From an uncultured Lachnospiraceae bacterium (lineage in GTDB: Bacteria > Bacillota > Clostridia > Lachnospirales > Lachnospiraceae), in NCBI GenBank assembly GCA_947068385.1, contig CAMTBF010000266.1, positions 1 through 5,502 on the forward strand: a stretch of DNA of 5,502 bases, in the 5' to 3' direction. The stretch's first letter is position 1. Each line of letters starts with the position of its first letter. The notes below the pieces were generated by a model. The model had not been told where the DNA came from. It saw nothing but the letters and a program-made list of their open reading frames with translations, and did no database searches. Shown piece by piece: positions 1 to 5,502 of the stretch. The translations under genes were made by a program, and so were the position numbers.

Positions 1-570
1 GGCATACTTGGTACAATAGCCCTTGCTGTCCAGCAGGATGATGACTTTTTTCCCGTAATAGCGGTACAGAAAATTCGACAGGGCGTTCAGTGAATTGGCG
101 GCCTGGTAATCCTCCATCTCCGGGGACACTTTCAGGAACGAATCTTTTTCGCTTTGATTCAAAAGACCGCTCTCAAGCAGAAAATCGTACTTGTTATAGG
201 CCTCCGTAATGATCTGACAGATTTGTTTTTTTGTACCGGCGAAGCTGCTCTGCTTCACTTTGGCAAAGGACAGGCTGATGACGGGAAAGGTTCCCTGGAG
301 CTGCCGGTATCCATCCCCGTCAGGAGCTTCGGCCTGCCAGATGGAAAGCCCCTGGAACAGGTCTCCCCGGCCCGCGTAATCCACGCTGAAGAACTGTTCC
401 AGCATGCTCATGTTCAGCGTCTTGCCGAAGCGCCGGGGGCGGGTGATCAGGGTCACGGCATCCCCGTTCTCCCACCATTCCCTGATGAAATCCGTCTTGT
501 CGATATAGAAGTAATTGTTTTCGATTACCTGGCTGAAATCCTGATGGCCGATCGCGATGGTTTTTGGCAT
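1..570 (-). CDS. AAA-ATPase-like protein (PF09820 type), N-terminal part, cut by window edge
   Basis: The frame is open for 190 codons, begins at ATG (568-570) behind an AGGAGG ribosome binding site with a 6-nt spacer, and runs off the left edge without a stop. The product starts MPKTIAIGHQDFSQVIENN, followed by YFYIDKTDFIREWW, the usual opening of the 'predicted AAA-ATPase' family common in anaerobic Firmicutes and Bacteroidetes. The P-loop-like segment RPRRFGKTLN is at residues 44-53 (bases 412-441). The strand leading into Walker B is KKVIILLD at residues 174-181. Complete family members are generally above 500 residues and often end in a PD-(D/E)XK nuclease-like domain (DUF1703), which is not in view. 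Their biological role is unsettled; mobile-element or defence-related roles have been suggested. Oddity: after D181 the expected acidic EYDTP-like continuation is replaced by SKGYCTKYA, and no frame of the last 27 bases restores it. The gene may therefore be interrupted or chimeric. Family assignment is firm; intactness is doubtful. Confidence 0.85.
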   Translation of the reverse strand, partial: MPKTIAIGHQDFSQVIENNYFYIDKTDFIREWWENGDAVTLITRPRRFGKTLNMSMLEQFFSVDYAGRGDLFQGLSIWQAEAPDGDGYRQLQGTFPVISLSFAKVKQSSFAGTKKQICQIITEAYNKYDFLLESGLLNQSEKDSFLKVSPEMEDYQAANSLNALSNFLYRYYGKKVIILLDSKGYCTKYA

Positions 571-603
571 ATGTGTCCTCCTGTACCGGTTAAGCTTATA
601 TGA

Positions 604-632
604 ATTGTACCATACTATATCCTTTCCCGCAA
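604..632 (-). promoter_or_regulatory. sigma-A type promoter for the AAA-ATPase-like gene
   Basis: On the minus strand the -35 box is TTGCGG (627-632) and the -10 box is TACAAT (604-609), with an exact 17-nt spacer. The -10 box is preceded by TGG, an extended -10 (TGn). It lies about 35 bp upstream of the start codon, facing away from the kinase promoter. Read directly from sequence; activity is inferred. Confidence 0.7.
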
Positions 633-649
633 TTGGACGGATAGTCCAA
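633..649. repeat. Interrupted inverted repeat, operator-like, between divergent promoters
   Basis: TTGGAC (633-638) and GTCCAA (644-649) are perfect 6-bp arms around the 5-nt centre GGATA. The left arm abuts the -35 box of the leftward promoter (627-632), and the element ends about 30 bp before the -35 box of the rightward promoter. Size and position suit a dimeric regulator, but no regulator gene is adjacent in the window. Function is inferred from placement alone. Confidence 0.4.
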
Positions 650-678
650 AATGATGAAAAGCCGCCCGGCGAAGCCTA

Positions 679-707
679 TTGCCGTCTCCCGGGAGATAGG
701 ATATAAT
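679..707 (+). promoter_or_regulatory. sigma-A type promoter for the kinase gene
   Basis: The -35 box is TTGCCG (679-684), the -10 box is a perfect TATAAT (702-707), and the spacer is 17 nt. Initiation would be expected near base 714, leaving a leader of roughly 40 nt before the ATG at 753. A transcript starting there would not contain the earlier in-frame ATG at 651, which supports the shorter protein. Confidence 0.75.
685..696. promoter_or_regulatory. Perfect 12-bp palindrome in the kinase promoter spacer (candidate operator)
   Basis: TCTCCCGGGAGA is self-complementary over all 12 bases and starts immediately after the -35 hexamer, filling most of the spacer before TATAAT. A repressor bound here would block polymerase. 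There is no loop, so it is more plausible as a DNA-binding site than as an RNA hairpin. The regulator is unknown and the element could be chance. Confidence 0.4.
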
Positions 708-740
708 GTAGCAGGGACGACAGGTTCCAAAAAGAGGAAT

Positions 741-745
741 GGAGG
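741..745 (+). promoter_or_regulatory. Ribosome binding site fixing the kinase start
   Basis: GGAGG followed by a 7-nt spacer leads to ATG at 753. The in-frame ATG at 651 has no comparable site and lies upstream of the predicted promoter, so 753 is chosen. Confidence 0.8.
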
Positions 746-752
746 GACAGGT

Positions 753-1667
753 ATGCAAGATACGATTCGGGAAGCAGTGCTGCAGTGCTATGGGGTTCCC
801 CCCAGGGACATCCGGGGACTGGGCGGCGGATTCTACGGGAGGGTCTTTCAGGTTTCGATGGAGGCGGAGCCGCACACCGTGGTTCTGAAGCTGTACCTTT
901 TCCCCGGGCTGGCCGTCAGGGAGGCCCGGCAGACCAGGCTGCTGGCGGAGCATGCCCTGTTAAGGATGCCGCGCATCTACAGGGTGCTGGAGAAGGAGCA
1001 GACGGGCCTGCCCATGGACGCGCTTTTCATGGAATACATAGAGGGCGTCAACGCCGGGAATTTCGACCCGATGGAGCTGCCCGCGGAGGCCAGGGATTCC
1101 ATCTGCGAGAGCATCGTGGACAATCTGATCGGATATCATAAGGTCGTGAACCCCGAAGGATTCGGCATCCTGTCCTCCGGGACGTACTGCCCCACCTGGC
1201 AGGAGTACTACCAGCCGATTGCCCGGGGCATCGTGGAGAAGGCAGGGCGTCTTCGGGAGAAGGGCCAGCTATCGGACAGGGTGCTTTCGGTGTTCCGCCG
1301 GTCCATGGAGCGGTTCGGCCATATTTTCCGCCAGCCCGTCACGCAGGCCCGGCTGATACACGGGGACTATAATACATGGAACGTGATGCTGGACAGGGAC
1401 AGGAGCCGGGCGGTGGCCGTGATCGACCCGTTCCACTGCTGCTGGGCGGACAGCGAGTTCGACCTGTACCAGCTGGACAATGCCAACGGCAAAGGCTACG
1501 GCCTGCTGGAACGATATGCGCAGAAGATGCCACTGAGCGAAGACTTTGAGGCAAAGAGGCGCTTCTATGAGCTCTACACGGAAGTGGCCCATTATCATGA
1601 CGCCCAGGTGGAGGTGAACCTGGAGGCGGTGGAGAAACTGGCCCAGCGCCTTGGCGATTTCCTGTAG
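753..1667 (+). CDS. Aminoglycoside phosphotransferase-fold small-molecule kinase
   Basis: A 304-residue protein of the APH/choline kinase/fructosamine kinase superfamily, which transfers the ATP gamma-phosphate to a small hydroxylated or amino substrate in the cytosol. Visible landmarks are a glycine-rich nucleotide loop GLGGGFYGRVF (22-32), the beta-3 lysine in VVLKLY (43-48, K46), a hinge-like FMEYIEG (92-98), the catalytic loop LIHGDYNTWNVML (201-213) with D205 as probable base and N210 as metal ligand, and the Mg-binding VIDP (223-226, D225), then ADSEFDL (232-238). All key kinase residues are present, so it should be active. The substrate cannot be read from sequence: the catalytic loop does not match a specific resistance enzyme, and calling this an antibiotic-resistance gene would be unjustified. 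It is transcribed alone from its own promoter, divergent from the AAA-ATPase-like gene and convergent with the membrane-protein gene. Superfamily is confident; function is unknown. Confidence 0.88.
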   Translation: MQDTIREAVLQCYGVPPRDIRGLGGGFYGRVFQVSMEAEPHTVVLKLYLFPGLAVREARQTRLLAEHALLRMPRIYRVLEKEQTGLPMDALFMEYIEGVNAGNFDPMELPAEARDSICESIVDNLIGYHKVVNPEGFGILSSGTYCPTWQEYYQPIARGIVEKAGRLREKGQLSDRVLSVFRRSMERFGHIFRQPVTQARLIHGDYNTWNVMLDRDRSRAVAVIDPFHCCWADSEFDLYQLDNANGKGYGLLERYAQKMPLSEDFEAKRRFYELYTEVAHYHDAQVEVNLEAVEKLAQRLGDFL

Positions 1668-1721
1668 ACGAGATTCCGGTACGAGACCGTCAGGGCCAGG
1701 CAGGGGAAGACAGGGAATCCC

Positions 1722-3335
1722 TCACAGATTCAGCTCATATAAAGTGAAGAGGCCCTCGCTCTGGCCGTAATGGGGCAGGACATAGCCGAACAGGCTGTAG
1801 GCGAAGGCTGACAGAACATAGGCCATGATGCCGATGCACAACAGCTTTCCGCAGACCGCACCGGCCTTTTGCAGGGACGAGGCGGTCTTCCCCCCGGCGA
1901 GCCCTGCCCCCAGCCAAAGCGCCAGGGACTCCAGCAGCCCGCACAGCTTCTGCACGCCCAGGGCCACCGCATACATGAACGGTATCAGCACGGGCAGGAT
2001 ATATCTTCCCTGGGGCTGGAAATCCCAGGTATAGGAATAGAAGAGGCTCAATGCCACGGTGATCAGGCAGAACAGTATCATGCTGCCGTAAAATACGAGC
2101 CTCTTTTTCCTGCCGCTTTCCGGCAGGCTGCCTTCGGGGTGGCCCCAGGAGCTGTCCCCCGTCCGGTTCCACAGGCGCCTGGGCACCAGCAGGGCCGCTG
2201 CCAACGCCGCCAGCCAGAAATACCGATAGCCCAGATAGACCAGCCCGTGGGTGGGCAGATCCATGGCGCCGAACATGGCGATGAAGCTGTTCAGCACCAG
2301 GATGACATATTTCGTCTCCAGCAGCATGTCCGCCAGGGAAGCGCCGGAGGCCTGATAAGTGAACCGGGTCAGGGGATTGAACTCCTCCGTAGCCGTCCGG
2401 ATGGCGCATTCCCGCCTTGCTTCCATGGCGATGATGTCGCCGTCATATAGCAGGGCATTGCGGAGGAACCACCAGCCGATGCCCAGGAGCACGATGACGG
2501 AGATGAAGATTCCTTTGCGCAGCAGGGGGCTCCATTCCACCCACAGGCCTTTCCTTCTGTCGGCTGCCTTTCCGCCCTCCGAAACGGTGGATCCTCCTTT
2601 CCTGGCCGCTGCCATTTCTGCGGATGGCGCAACGCTCCCCGCAGCGGCCGCGCCTGTCCCCCTCCCGATGTGCACATAGCGCAGGGCGAAGACGACCATA
2701 GCCGCCAGGATGATGCCGTAGGCGTTGTAATAGGACATGGCGCACAGGATGATGCCCAGGGCCAGCAGGATGCAGTCCTTCCTGTCGTAATCCGTCCGCT
2801 GGGCGCGCAGCAGGGAGTAACAGATGACGGACACGGCCAGCATGGCCATGGAGTCCGTGTTGATATAGGAATGGATGAAGATATTCTGGGGCAGGAACAC
2901 GGTCATGATGGTGAAGGTCCACTGCAGGTAAGGGCTCTTCCACAGGAGCCTGGCAGACTGCCGCACGAAATAGGCCATCAGCACGCCGAAGGCCACGTTC
3001 ACCATCCTTGCTGCCACCAGCAGCACAGAGCTGTCCGCCGTGAACAGCATCAGGAACCGCAGCACGAAGCCCTGTATGATATAGGTCAGCATGGGCTGGA
3101 AAGCATAGGAGGCCCCGAAGCCGTCCAGCAATACTTCGGGATCCGCCCCATGGGGAAGGCGGCCATGCCTGCAGATGAAGCTCACCACCTTGAAGCGGTT
3201 GACTTCATCCGGCGGGTCGCCGTAGGACTGCACCATGGCAAAACAGGCGGTCGCCGCGAAGACCAGCAGGTAAAAGACGGCATCCTGCAGGAGCCTGCTC
3301 TTTTTCTTCTCATTCCATGCATTCCATGAACTCAT
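1722..3335 (-). CDS. Polytopic membrane protein, DUF2142/GT-C glycosyltransferase-like
   Basis: A 537-residue integral membrane protein with roughly eleven or twelve hydrophobic segments, near residues 17-38, 79-98, 103-125, 138-155, 163-177, 188-220, 273-293, 343-358, 371-385, 411-433, 446-461 and 495-517. The first loop has GDPPDEVNRF (39-48), whose Asp-Glu pair matches the position of the acidic pair in GT-C glycosyltransferases. Further family-like landmarks are GWWFLRNALLYDGD (287-300) and QPQGRYILPVLIPF (440-453), which recall DUF2142 proteins. Such enzymes move sugars from polyprenyl-phosphate donors to surface glycans or proteins on the outer face of the membrane. Donor and acceptor are unknown here. 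An Ala/Gly/Ser-rich hydrophilic linker occupies residues 221-268. Translation starts at 3335 with only a weak AGTGG-like site (3343-3347). No alternative in-frame start precedes it, and the next Met lies inside the first membrane segment. It follows pncB by 46 bp with no terminator, suggesting co-transcription. DUF2142 assignment is from motif memory, not a search. Confidence 0.8.
   Translation of the reverse strand: MSSWNAWNEKKKSRLLQDAVFYLLVFAATACFAMVQSYGDPPDEVNRFKVVSFICRHGRLPHGADPEVLLDGFGASYAFQPMLTYIIQGFVLRFLMLFTADSSVLLVAARMVNVAFGVLMAYFVRQSARLLWKSPYLQWTFTIMTVFLPQNIFIHSYINTDSMAMLAVSVICYSLLRAQRTDYDRKDCILLALGIILCAMSYYNAYGIILAAMVVFALRYVHIGRGTGAAAAGSVAPSAEMAAARKGGSTVSEGGKAADRRKGLWVEWSPLLRKGIFISVIVLLGIGWWFLRNALLYDGDIIAMEARRECAIRTATEEFNPLTRFTYQASGASLADMLLETKYVILVLNSFIAMFGAMDLPTHGLVYLGYRYFWLAALAAALLVPRRLWNRTGDSSWGHPEGSLPESGRKKRLVFYGSMILFCLITVALSLFYSYTWDFQPQGRYILPVLIPFMYAVALGVQKLCGLLESLALWLGAGLAGGKTASSLQKAGAVCGKLLCIGIMAYVLSAFAYSLFGYVLPHYGQSEGLFTLYELNL
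2532..2675 (-). other. Low-complexity Ala/Gly/Ser linker inside the membrane protein
   Basis: Residues 221-268 of the DUF2142/GT-C-like protein are hydrophilic and dominated by Ala, Gly, Ser, Lys and Arg. They separate the membrane segment ending near 220 from the one starting near 273. The net positive charge suggests a cytoplasmic loop by the positive-inside rule. It carries no recognisable domain. Confidence 0.6.
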
Positions 3336-3381
3336 AGGTGCGCCACTTTCCCTTTCCGTTAAGGTTTAAAATGTGTTCCGC

Positions 3382-4836
3382 TCAGTCCGCGCTCATCTCC
3401 TCCAGCAGCCGTATCTTCGTGTCATACAGCTTCTGGGACAGGTCTACGTACACCTCGTGGGGGTTCACCAGGCGCTTCGTCTCCTCCCAGAGGGTGTCCA
3501 GCTCCCGCTGGCAATAGGCCCTGATGTCCATGACGCTGGGGGAGGCATAGCAGCATTCCCCATTCCGGAATACCTGCTCCATCAGCGGGCGCAGGGAGTA
3601 TGTGCCGGCTTTCAGCCTGGTCTTCTTCCAGGGCTCCAGGGAGTCGAAGAGCACCAGGTCGTCCTCCTCCCGGTATTCCTCCTCCGCCAGGCAGATCAGG
3701 TCGGCCTTTATCTTGCCGTTCTCCTTCTCGTAGATCCGATAGATCTTCTTGTTCCCGGGATTGGTGACCTTCTCGCTGTTCTCGGAGAGCTTGATCTTCG
3801 GGACGAAATGCCCCTCCGCGTCACGGATCGCCGCCAGCTTGTACACGCCGCCGAAGGAGGGATTGTCCTTGGAGGTGATCAGGTTGGTGCCCACGCCCCA
3901 GGAGGTGATGGCGGCCCCCTGTACCTTCAGGCTGTCGATCAGATATTCGTCCAGGTCGTTGGAGGCGGAGATCACGGCGTCCGGGAATCCCGCGGCGTCC
4001 AGCATCTTCCTGGCCTGCTTGGAGAGATAGGCCAGGTCGCCGCTGTCCAAGCGGATGCCATAGAAGGTCAGGGGGATGCCCGCTTCCCGCATTTCCGTGA
4101 AGACCCGGATGGCATTGGGCACGCCGGATTTCAGGGTATCATAGGTGTCCACCAGCAGGATGCAGGCGGTGGGGTACATCTCGGCATAGGTCTTGAAGGC
4201 CGTGTACTCATCGGAGAAGCTCATGATCCAGCTGTGGGCATGGGTGCCCTTCACCGGCACGCCGAAGAGCTGGCCGCAGAGCACGTTGCTGGTGCCGGTG
4301 CAGCCGCCGATGACCGCCGCCCTGGCCCCGTAGGTGCCCGCGTCCGGCCCCTGGGCCCTGCGCAGGCCGAACTCCATGATGCCGTCCCCCCTGGCGGCAT
4401 AGCAGACCCTGGCGGCCTTGGTGGCGATCAGGCTCTGGTGGTTGATGATGTTCAGGATGGCGGTCTCCACCAGCTGGGCCTCCATGATGGGGGCGATGAC
4501 CTTGATCACCGGCTCCCTGGGGAACATGACCGTGCCCTCGGGGATGGCGTAGATGTCCCCGGAGAAGCGGAAGGTCTTTAAGTAGTCCAGGAAGTCCGCC
4601 TGGAAGATGCCCAGGGAGGCCAGATAGTCGATGTCCTCCTGGTCGAAATGCAGCTCCTTGATGTACTGGATGACCTGCTCTAAGCCCGCTGAGATTGCGT
4701 AGCCGCCGTCGCAGGGGTTCTTGCGGTAGAAGGCGTCGAAGATCACGGTCTCGTTCTGATCCTTGTGCCTGAAATACCCCTGCATCATGGTGAGCTCGTA
4801 CAGGTCTGTCATCAGGGTGAGATTCTGTCTGTCCAT
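3382..4836 (-). CDS. pncB: Nicotinate phosphoribosyltransferase
   Basis: A 484-residue cytosolic enzyme of NAD salvage (Preiss-Handler pathway). It joins nicotinate to PRPP, giving nicotinate mononucleotide and pyrophosphate, with ATP hydrolysis. The N-terminus, NLTLMTDLYELTMMQGYF (5-22), is the hallmark of the Gram-positive form. Other landmarks are FSGDIYAIPEGTVMFPREPV (91-110), EFGLRRAQGPD (155-165), GGCTGTSNV (177-185), GTHAHSWIMSF (197-207; H201 is a plausible phosphorylated His by analogy), RLDSGDL (262-268), SNDLDEY (292-298) and WGVGTNLIT (313-321). The length is normal and no frame break is seen. The start ATG fits the family N-terminus, although the AGGAG site sits only 3 nt from it. 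A consensus promoter lies 45 bp upstream. The membrane-protein gene follows after 46 bp. No NAD-responsive regulator or transporter gene is next to it. Identification is secure. Confidence 0.97.
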   Translation of the reverse strand: MDRQNLTLMTDLYELTMMQGYFRHKDQNETVIFDAFYRKNPCDGGYAISAGLEQVIQYIKELHFDQEDIDYLASLGIFQADFLDYLKTFRFSGDIYAIPEGTVMFPREPVIKVIAPIMEAQLVETAILNIINHQSLIATKAARVCYAARGDGIMEFGLRRAQGPDAGTYGARAAVIGGCTGTSNVLCGQLFGVPVKGTHAHSWIMSFSDEYTAFKTYAEMYPTACILLVDTYDTLKSGVPNAIRVFTEMREAGIPLTFYGIRLDSGDLAYLSKQARKMLDAAGFPDAVISASNDLDEYLIDSLKVQGAAITSWGVGTNLITSKDNPSFGGVYKLAAIRDAEGHFVPKIKLSENSEKVTNPGNKKIYRIYEKENGKIKADLICLAEEEYREEDDLVLFDSLEPWKKTRLKAGTYSLRPLMEQVFRNGECCYASPSVMDIRAYCQRELDTLWEETKRLVNPHEVYVDLSQKLYDTKIRLLEEMSAD

Positions 4837-4839
4837 AGG

Positions 4840-4844
4840 CTCCT
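4840..4844 (-). promoter_or_regulatory. Ribosome binding site of pncB with unusually short spacing
   Basis: On the minus strand AGGAG is followed by only CCT before the ATG at 4834-4836, shorter than the common 5-9 nt. The family N-terminus supports this ATG, and no better start is visible, so the tight spacing may lower translation rate. Confidence 0.55.
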
Positions 4845-4880
4845 CTTTTCTGCCGTGTCTGGCATTCTTGTATTTTTACA

Positions 4881-4909
4881 ATCATATACCATCCGCGGCT
4901 CAATTGCAA
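4881..4909 (-). promoter_or_regulatory. pncB: sigma-A type promoter for pncB and probably the membrane-protein gene
   Basis: Minus-strand TTGCAA (4904-4909) and TATGAT (4881-4886) are separated by exactly 17 nt. The start codon is 45 bp beyond the -10 box, so the leader would be short, about 35-40 nt. Matches are read directly; use is inferred. Confidence 0.7.
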
Positions 4910-4975
4910 GAGGCGGAGGGCCGATGCCTCCCGGGTCACGCCCAGTATTTCAATAGTTTTGCCGCTCTCCGCCTC
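4910..4975. repeat. Long-range inverted repeat upstream of pncB
   Basis: GAGGCGGAG (4910-4918) is perfectly complementary to CTCCGCCTC (4967-4975). Beyond one non-Watson-Crick position (4919/4966), bases 4920-4921 also pair with 4964-4965, giving 12-bp arms with a loop of about 42 nt. The inner arm directly abuts the pncB -35 box. No T-run follows on either strand, so it is not a standard intrinsic terminator. It could be an operator pair, a folded leader if transcription enters from hicB, or chance in GC-rich DNA. Confidence 0.45.
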
Positions 4976-5033
4976 CGACACGGGGACATTGATCTTCAGC
5001 AGGAAAGCCAGCAAAACAGCAAACGACCTGCCT

Positions 5034-5441
5034 TTATCTTGCTGGGTTGATATTGAGCAGTTTCATGATTCCGTCCTGGAGAACCTGGGAACAGTTCACC
5101 CCTCGTTTCTCTGCCAGCGCAGCCATCCAGGCGGGAAGGGAAACGTTTTTTCGAACCGCTCGGGTATCGGTTGCAGCCCGATATGCAAAAGTATCGATAC
5201 AGAGAATAGAGCAGATTGCGCTTTCCGGAATATCCAGTTCATGTTGCGGTGTAGCAGTCGGAATTTCATTCCCTTCATCTTCTGCAACTACGAGCCATCC
5301 GCTGGCAGCGTCAGTAATCATTTCGATTGCCTTATCAATGCTGTCCCCGGTGGTGATGCATCCGGGGAGGTCAGGCACTCTGCAATAGTATTTGCTTCCG
5401 TCTTCATTCGGTACAAATGTTGCTGTATAAATATATTTCAT
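5034..5441 (-). CDS. hicB: HicB-family type II antitoxin with ribbon-helix-helix domain
   Basis: A 135-residue protein. Residues 1-65 form the HicB-type partial RNase H-like fold, with YTATFVPNEDGSKYYCRVPD (5-24), LPGCITTGDS (25-34) and ITDAASGWLVVAEDEGN (42-58). This is the part that covers the HicA mRNA interferase in known pairs. Residues 97-130, RKNVSLPAWMAALAEKRG... to ...VLQDGIMKLL, look like a C-terminal ribbon-helix-helix DNA-binding domain, so it probably autorepresses its own operon. The ATG at 5441 follows an AGGAGG site (5449-5454) with a 7-nt spacer. No complete hicA is in the window: downstream is a non-coding spacer and pncB, so a partner would have to lie beyond the right edge, upstream. 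Solitary HicB-like proteins are common in Clostridia and can occur without a toxin. The gene appears less GC-rich than pncB, consistent with an acquired cassette, but this is only an impression. Family assignment is strong. Confidence 0.9.
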   Translation of the reverse strand: MKYIYTATFVPNEDGSKYYCRVPDLPGCITTGDSIDKAIEMITDAASGWLVVAEDEGNEIPTATPQHELDIPESAICSILCIDTFAYRAATDTRAVRKNVSLPAWMAALAEKRGVNCSQVLQDGIMKLLNINPAR

Positions 5442-5502
5442 AGGCTATCCTCCTTTTGCTTTTGCTGGCGGCAGGAAAATTTATTGTCTTCCGCCCAGTT
5501 TA

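Noticed and set aside
1..27. Terminal inverted repeat of an insertion sequence
   Set aside because: Only 27 bases are available and no partner repeat or target duplication can be seen. It remains one possible explanation of the Walker B junction but is not supportable as a feature.
154..603. 149-codon open frame on the plus strand opposite the AAA-ATPase-like gene
   Set aside because: It is the antisense shadow of a family-matching coding frame, and no domain is visible in its translation.
651..752. N-terminal extension of the kinase to the ATG at 651
   Set aside because: It lies upstream of the TTGCCG/TATAAT promoter, lacks a ribosome binding site, and the APH-like fold begins after the ATG at 753, which has a good GGAGG site.
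753..1667. Aminoglycoside resistance gene
   Set aside because: Only the superfamily fold is supported. The acceptor-site region does not match a known resistance enzyme by eye, and no mobile-element context surrounds it.
1668..1721. Intrinsic terminator between the convergent kinase and membrane-protein genes
   Set aside because: Only a 4-bp CGGT/ACCG stem and a short GGGATTCCC palindrome are visible, with no T-run on either strand, so no terminator can be claimed.
3373..4581. 402-codon open frame on the plus strand opposite pncB
   Set aside because: It is antisense to a clearly conserved enzyme gene, its translation is rich in His, Gly, Leu and Val without motifs, and long antisense frames are expected in GC-rich coding DNA.

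Overview
The window looks like chromosomal DNA from a GC-rich member of the Clostridia, most likely a gut Lachnospiraceae or Ruminococcaceae relative. This is inferred from the short Gram-positive nicotinate phosphoribosyltransferase, the HicB subtype, the 'predicted AAA-ATPase' family that is abundant in these bacteria, strong AGGAGG-type ribosome binding sites and consensus sigma-A promoters. No database search was possible, so the taxonomy is an inference.

Layout. At the left edge (1-570, minus) lies the first part of an AAA-ATPase-like protein. Its Walker A region is normal, but the family resemblance stops abruptly about 27 bases from the edge, exactly inside the Walker B motif. A 182-bp divergent promoter region (571-752) separates it from an aminoglycoside-phosphotransferase-fold small-molecule kinase (753-1667, plus). 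This spacer carries two well-formed, back-to-back sigma-A promoters, a 17-nt interrupted inverted repeat next to the leftward -35 box, and a perfect 12-bp palindrome inside the -35/-10 spacer of the rightward promoter.

The rest is read leftward (minus strand). In transcription order these are a HicB-family antitoxin (5034-5441), a 197-bp spacer with a sigma-A promoter and a long-range inverted repeat, nicotinate phosphoribosyltransferase pncB (3382-4836), and, 46 bp further on, a polytopic membrane protein resembling the DUF2142/GT-C glycosyltransferases (1722-3335). pncB and the membrane gene probably share a transcript, as no terminator separates them. The membrane gene converges on the kinase gene across a 54-bp gap, also without an obvious intrinsic terminator.

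How they work together. pncB makes nicotinate mononucleotide for NAD salvage. The membrane protein probably handles lipid-linked sugars at the cell surface, so a functional link to pncB is not evident. HicB would normally neutralise and regulate a HicA toxin, but no hicA is complete in the window; it could lie just beyond the right edge. No rRNA, tRNA, CRISPR array or complete mobile element was seen. Most of the window is ordinary. The points worth a second look are the broken Walker B at the left edge, the palindromes in the divergent promoter region, and the pncB leader.
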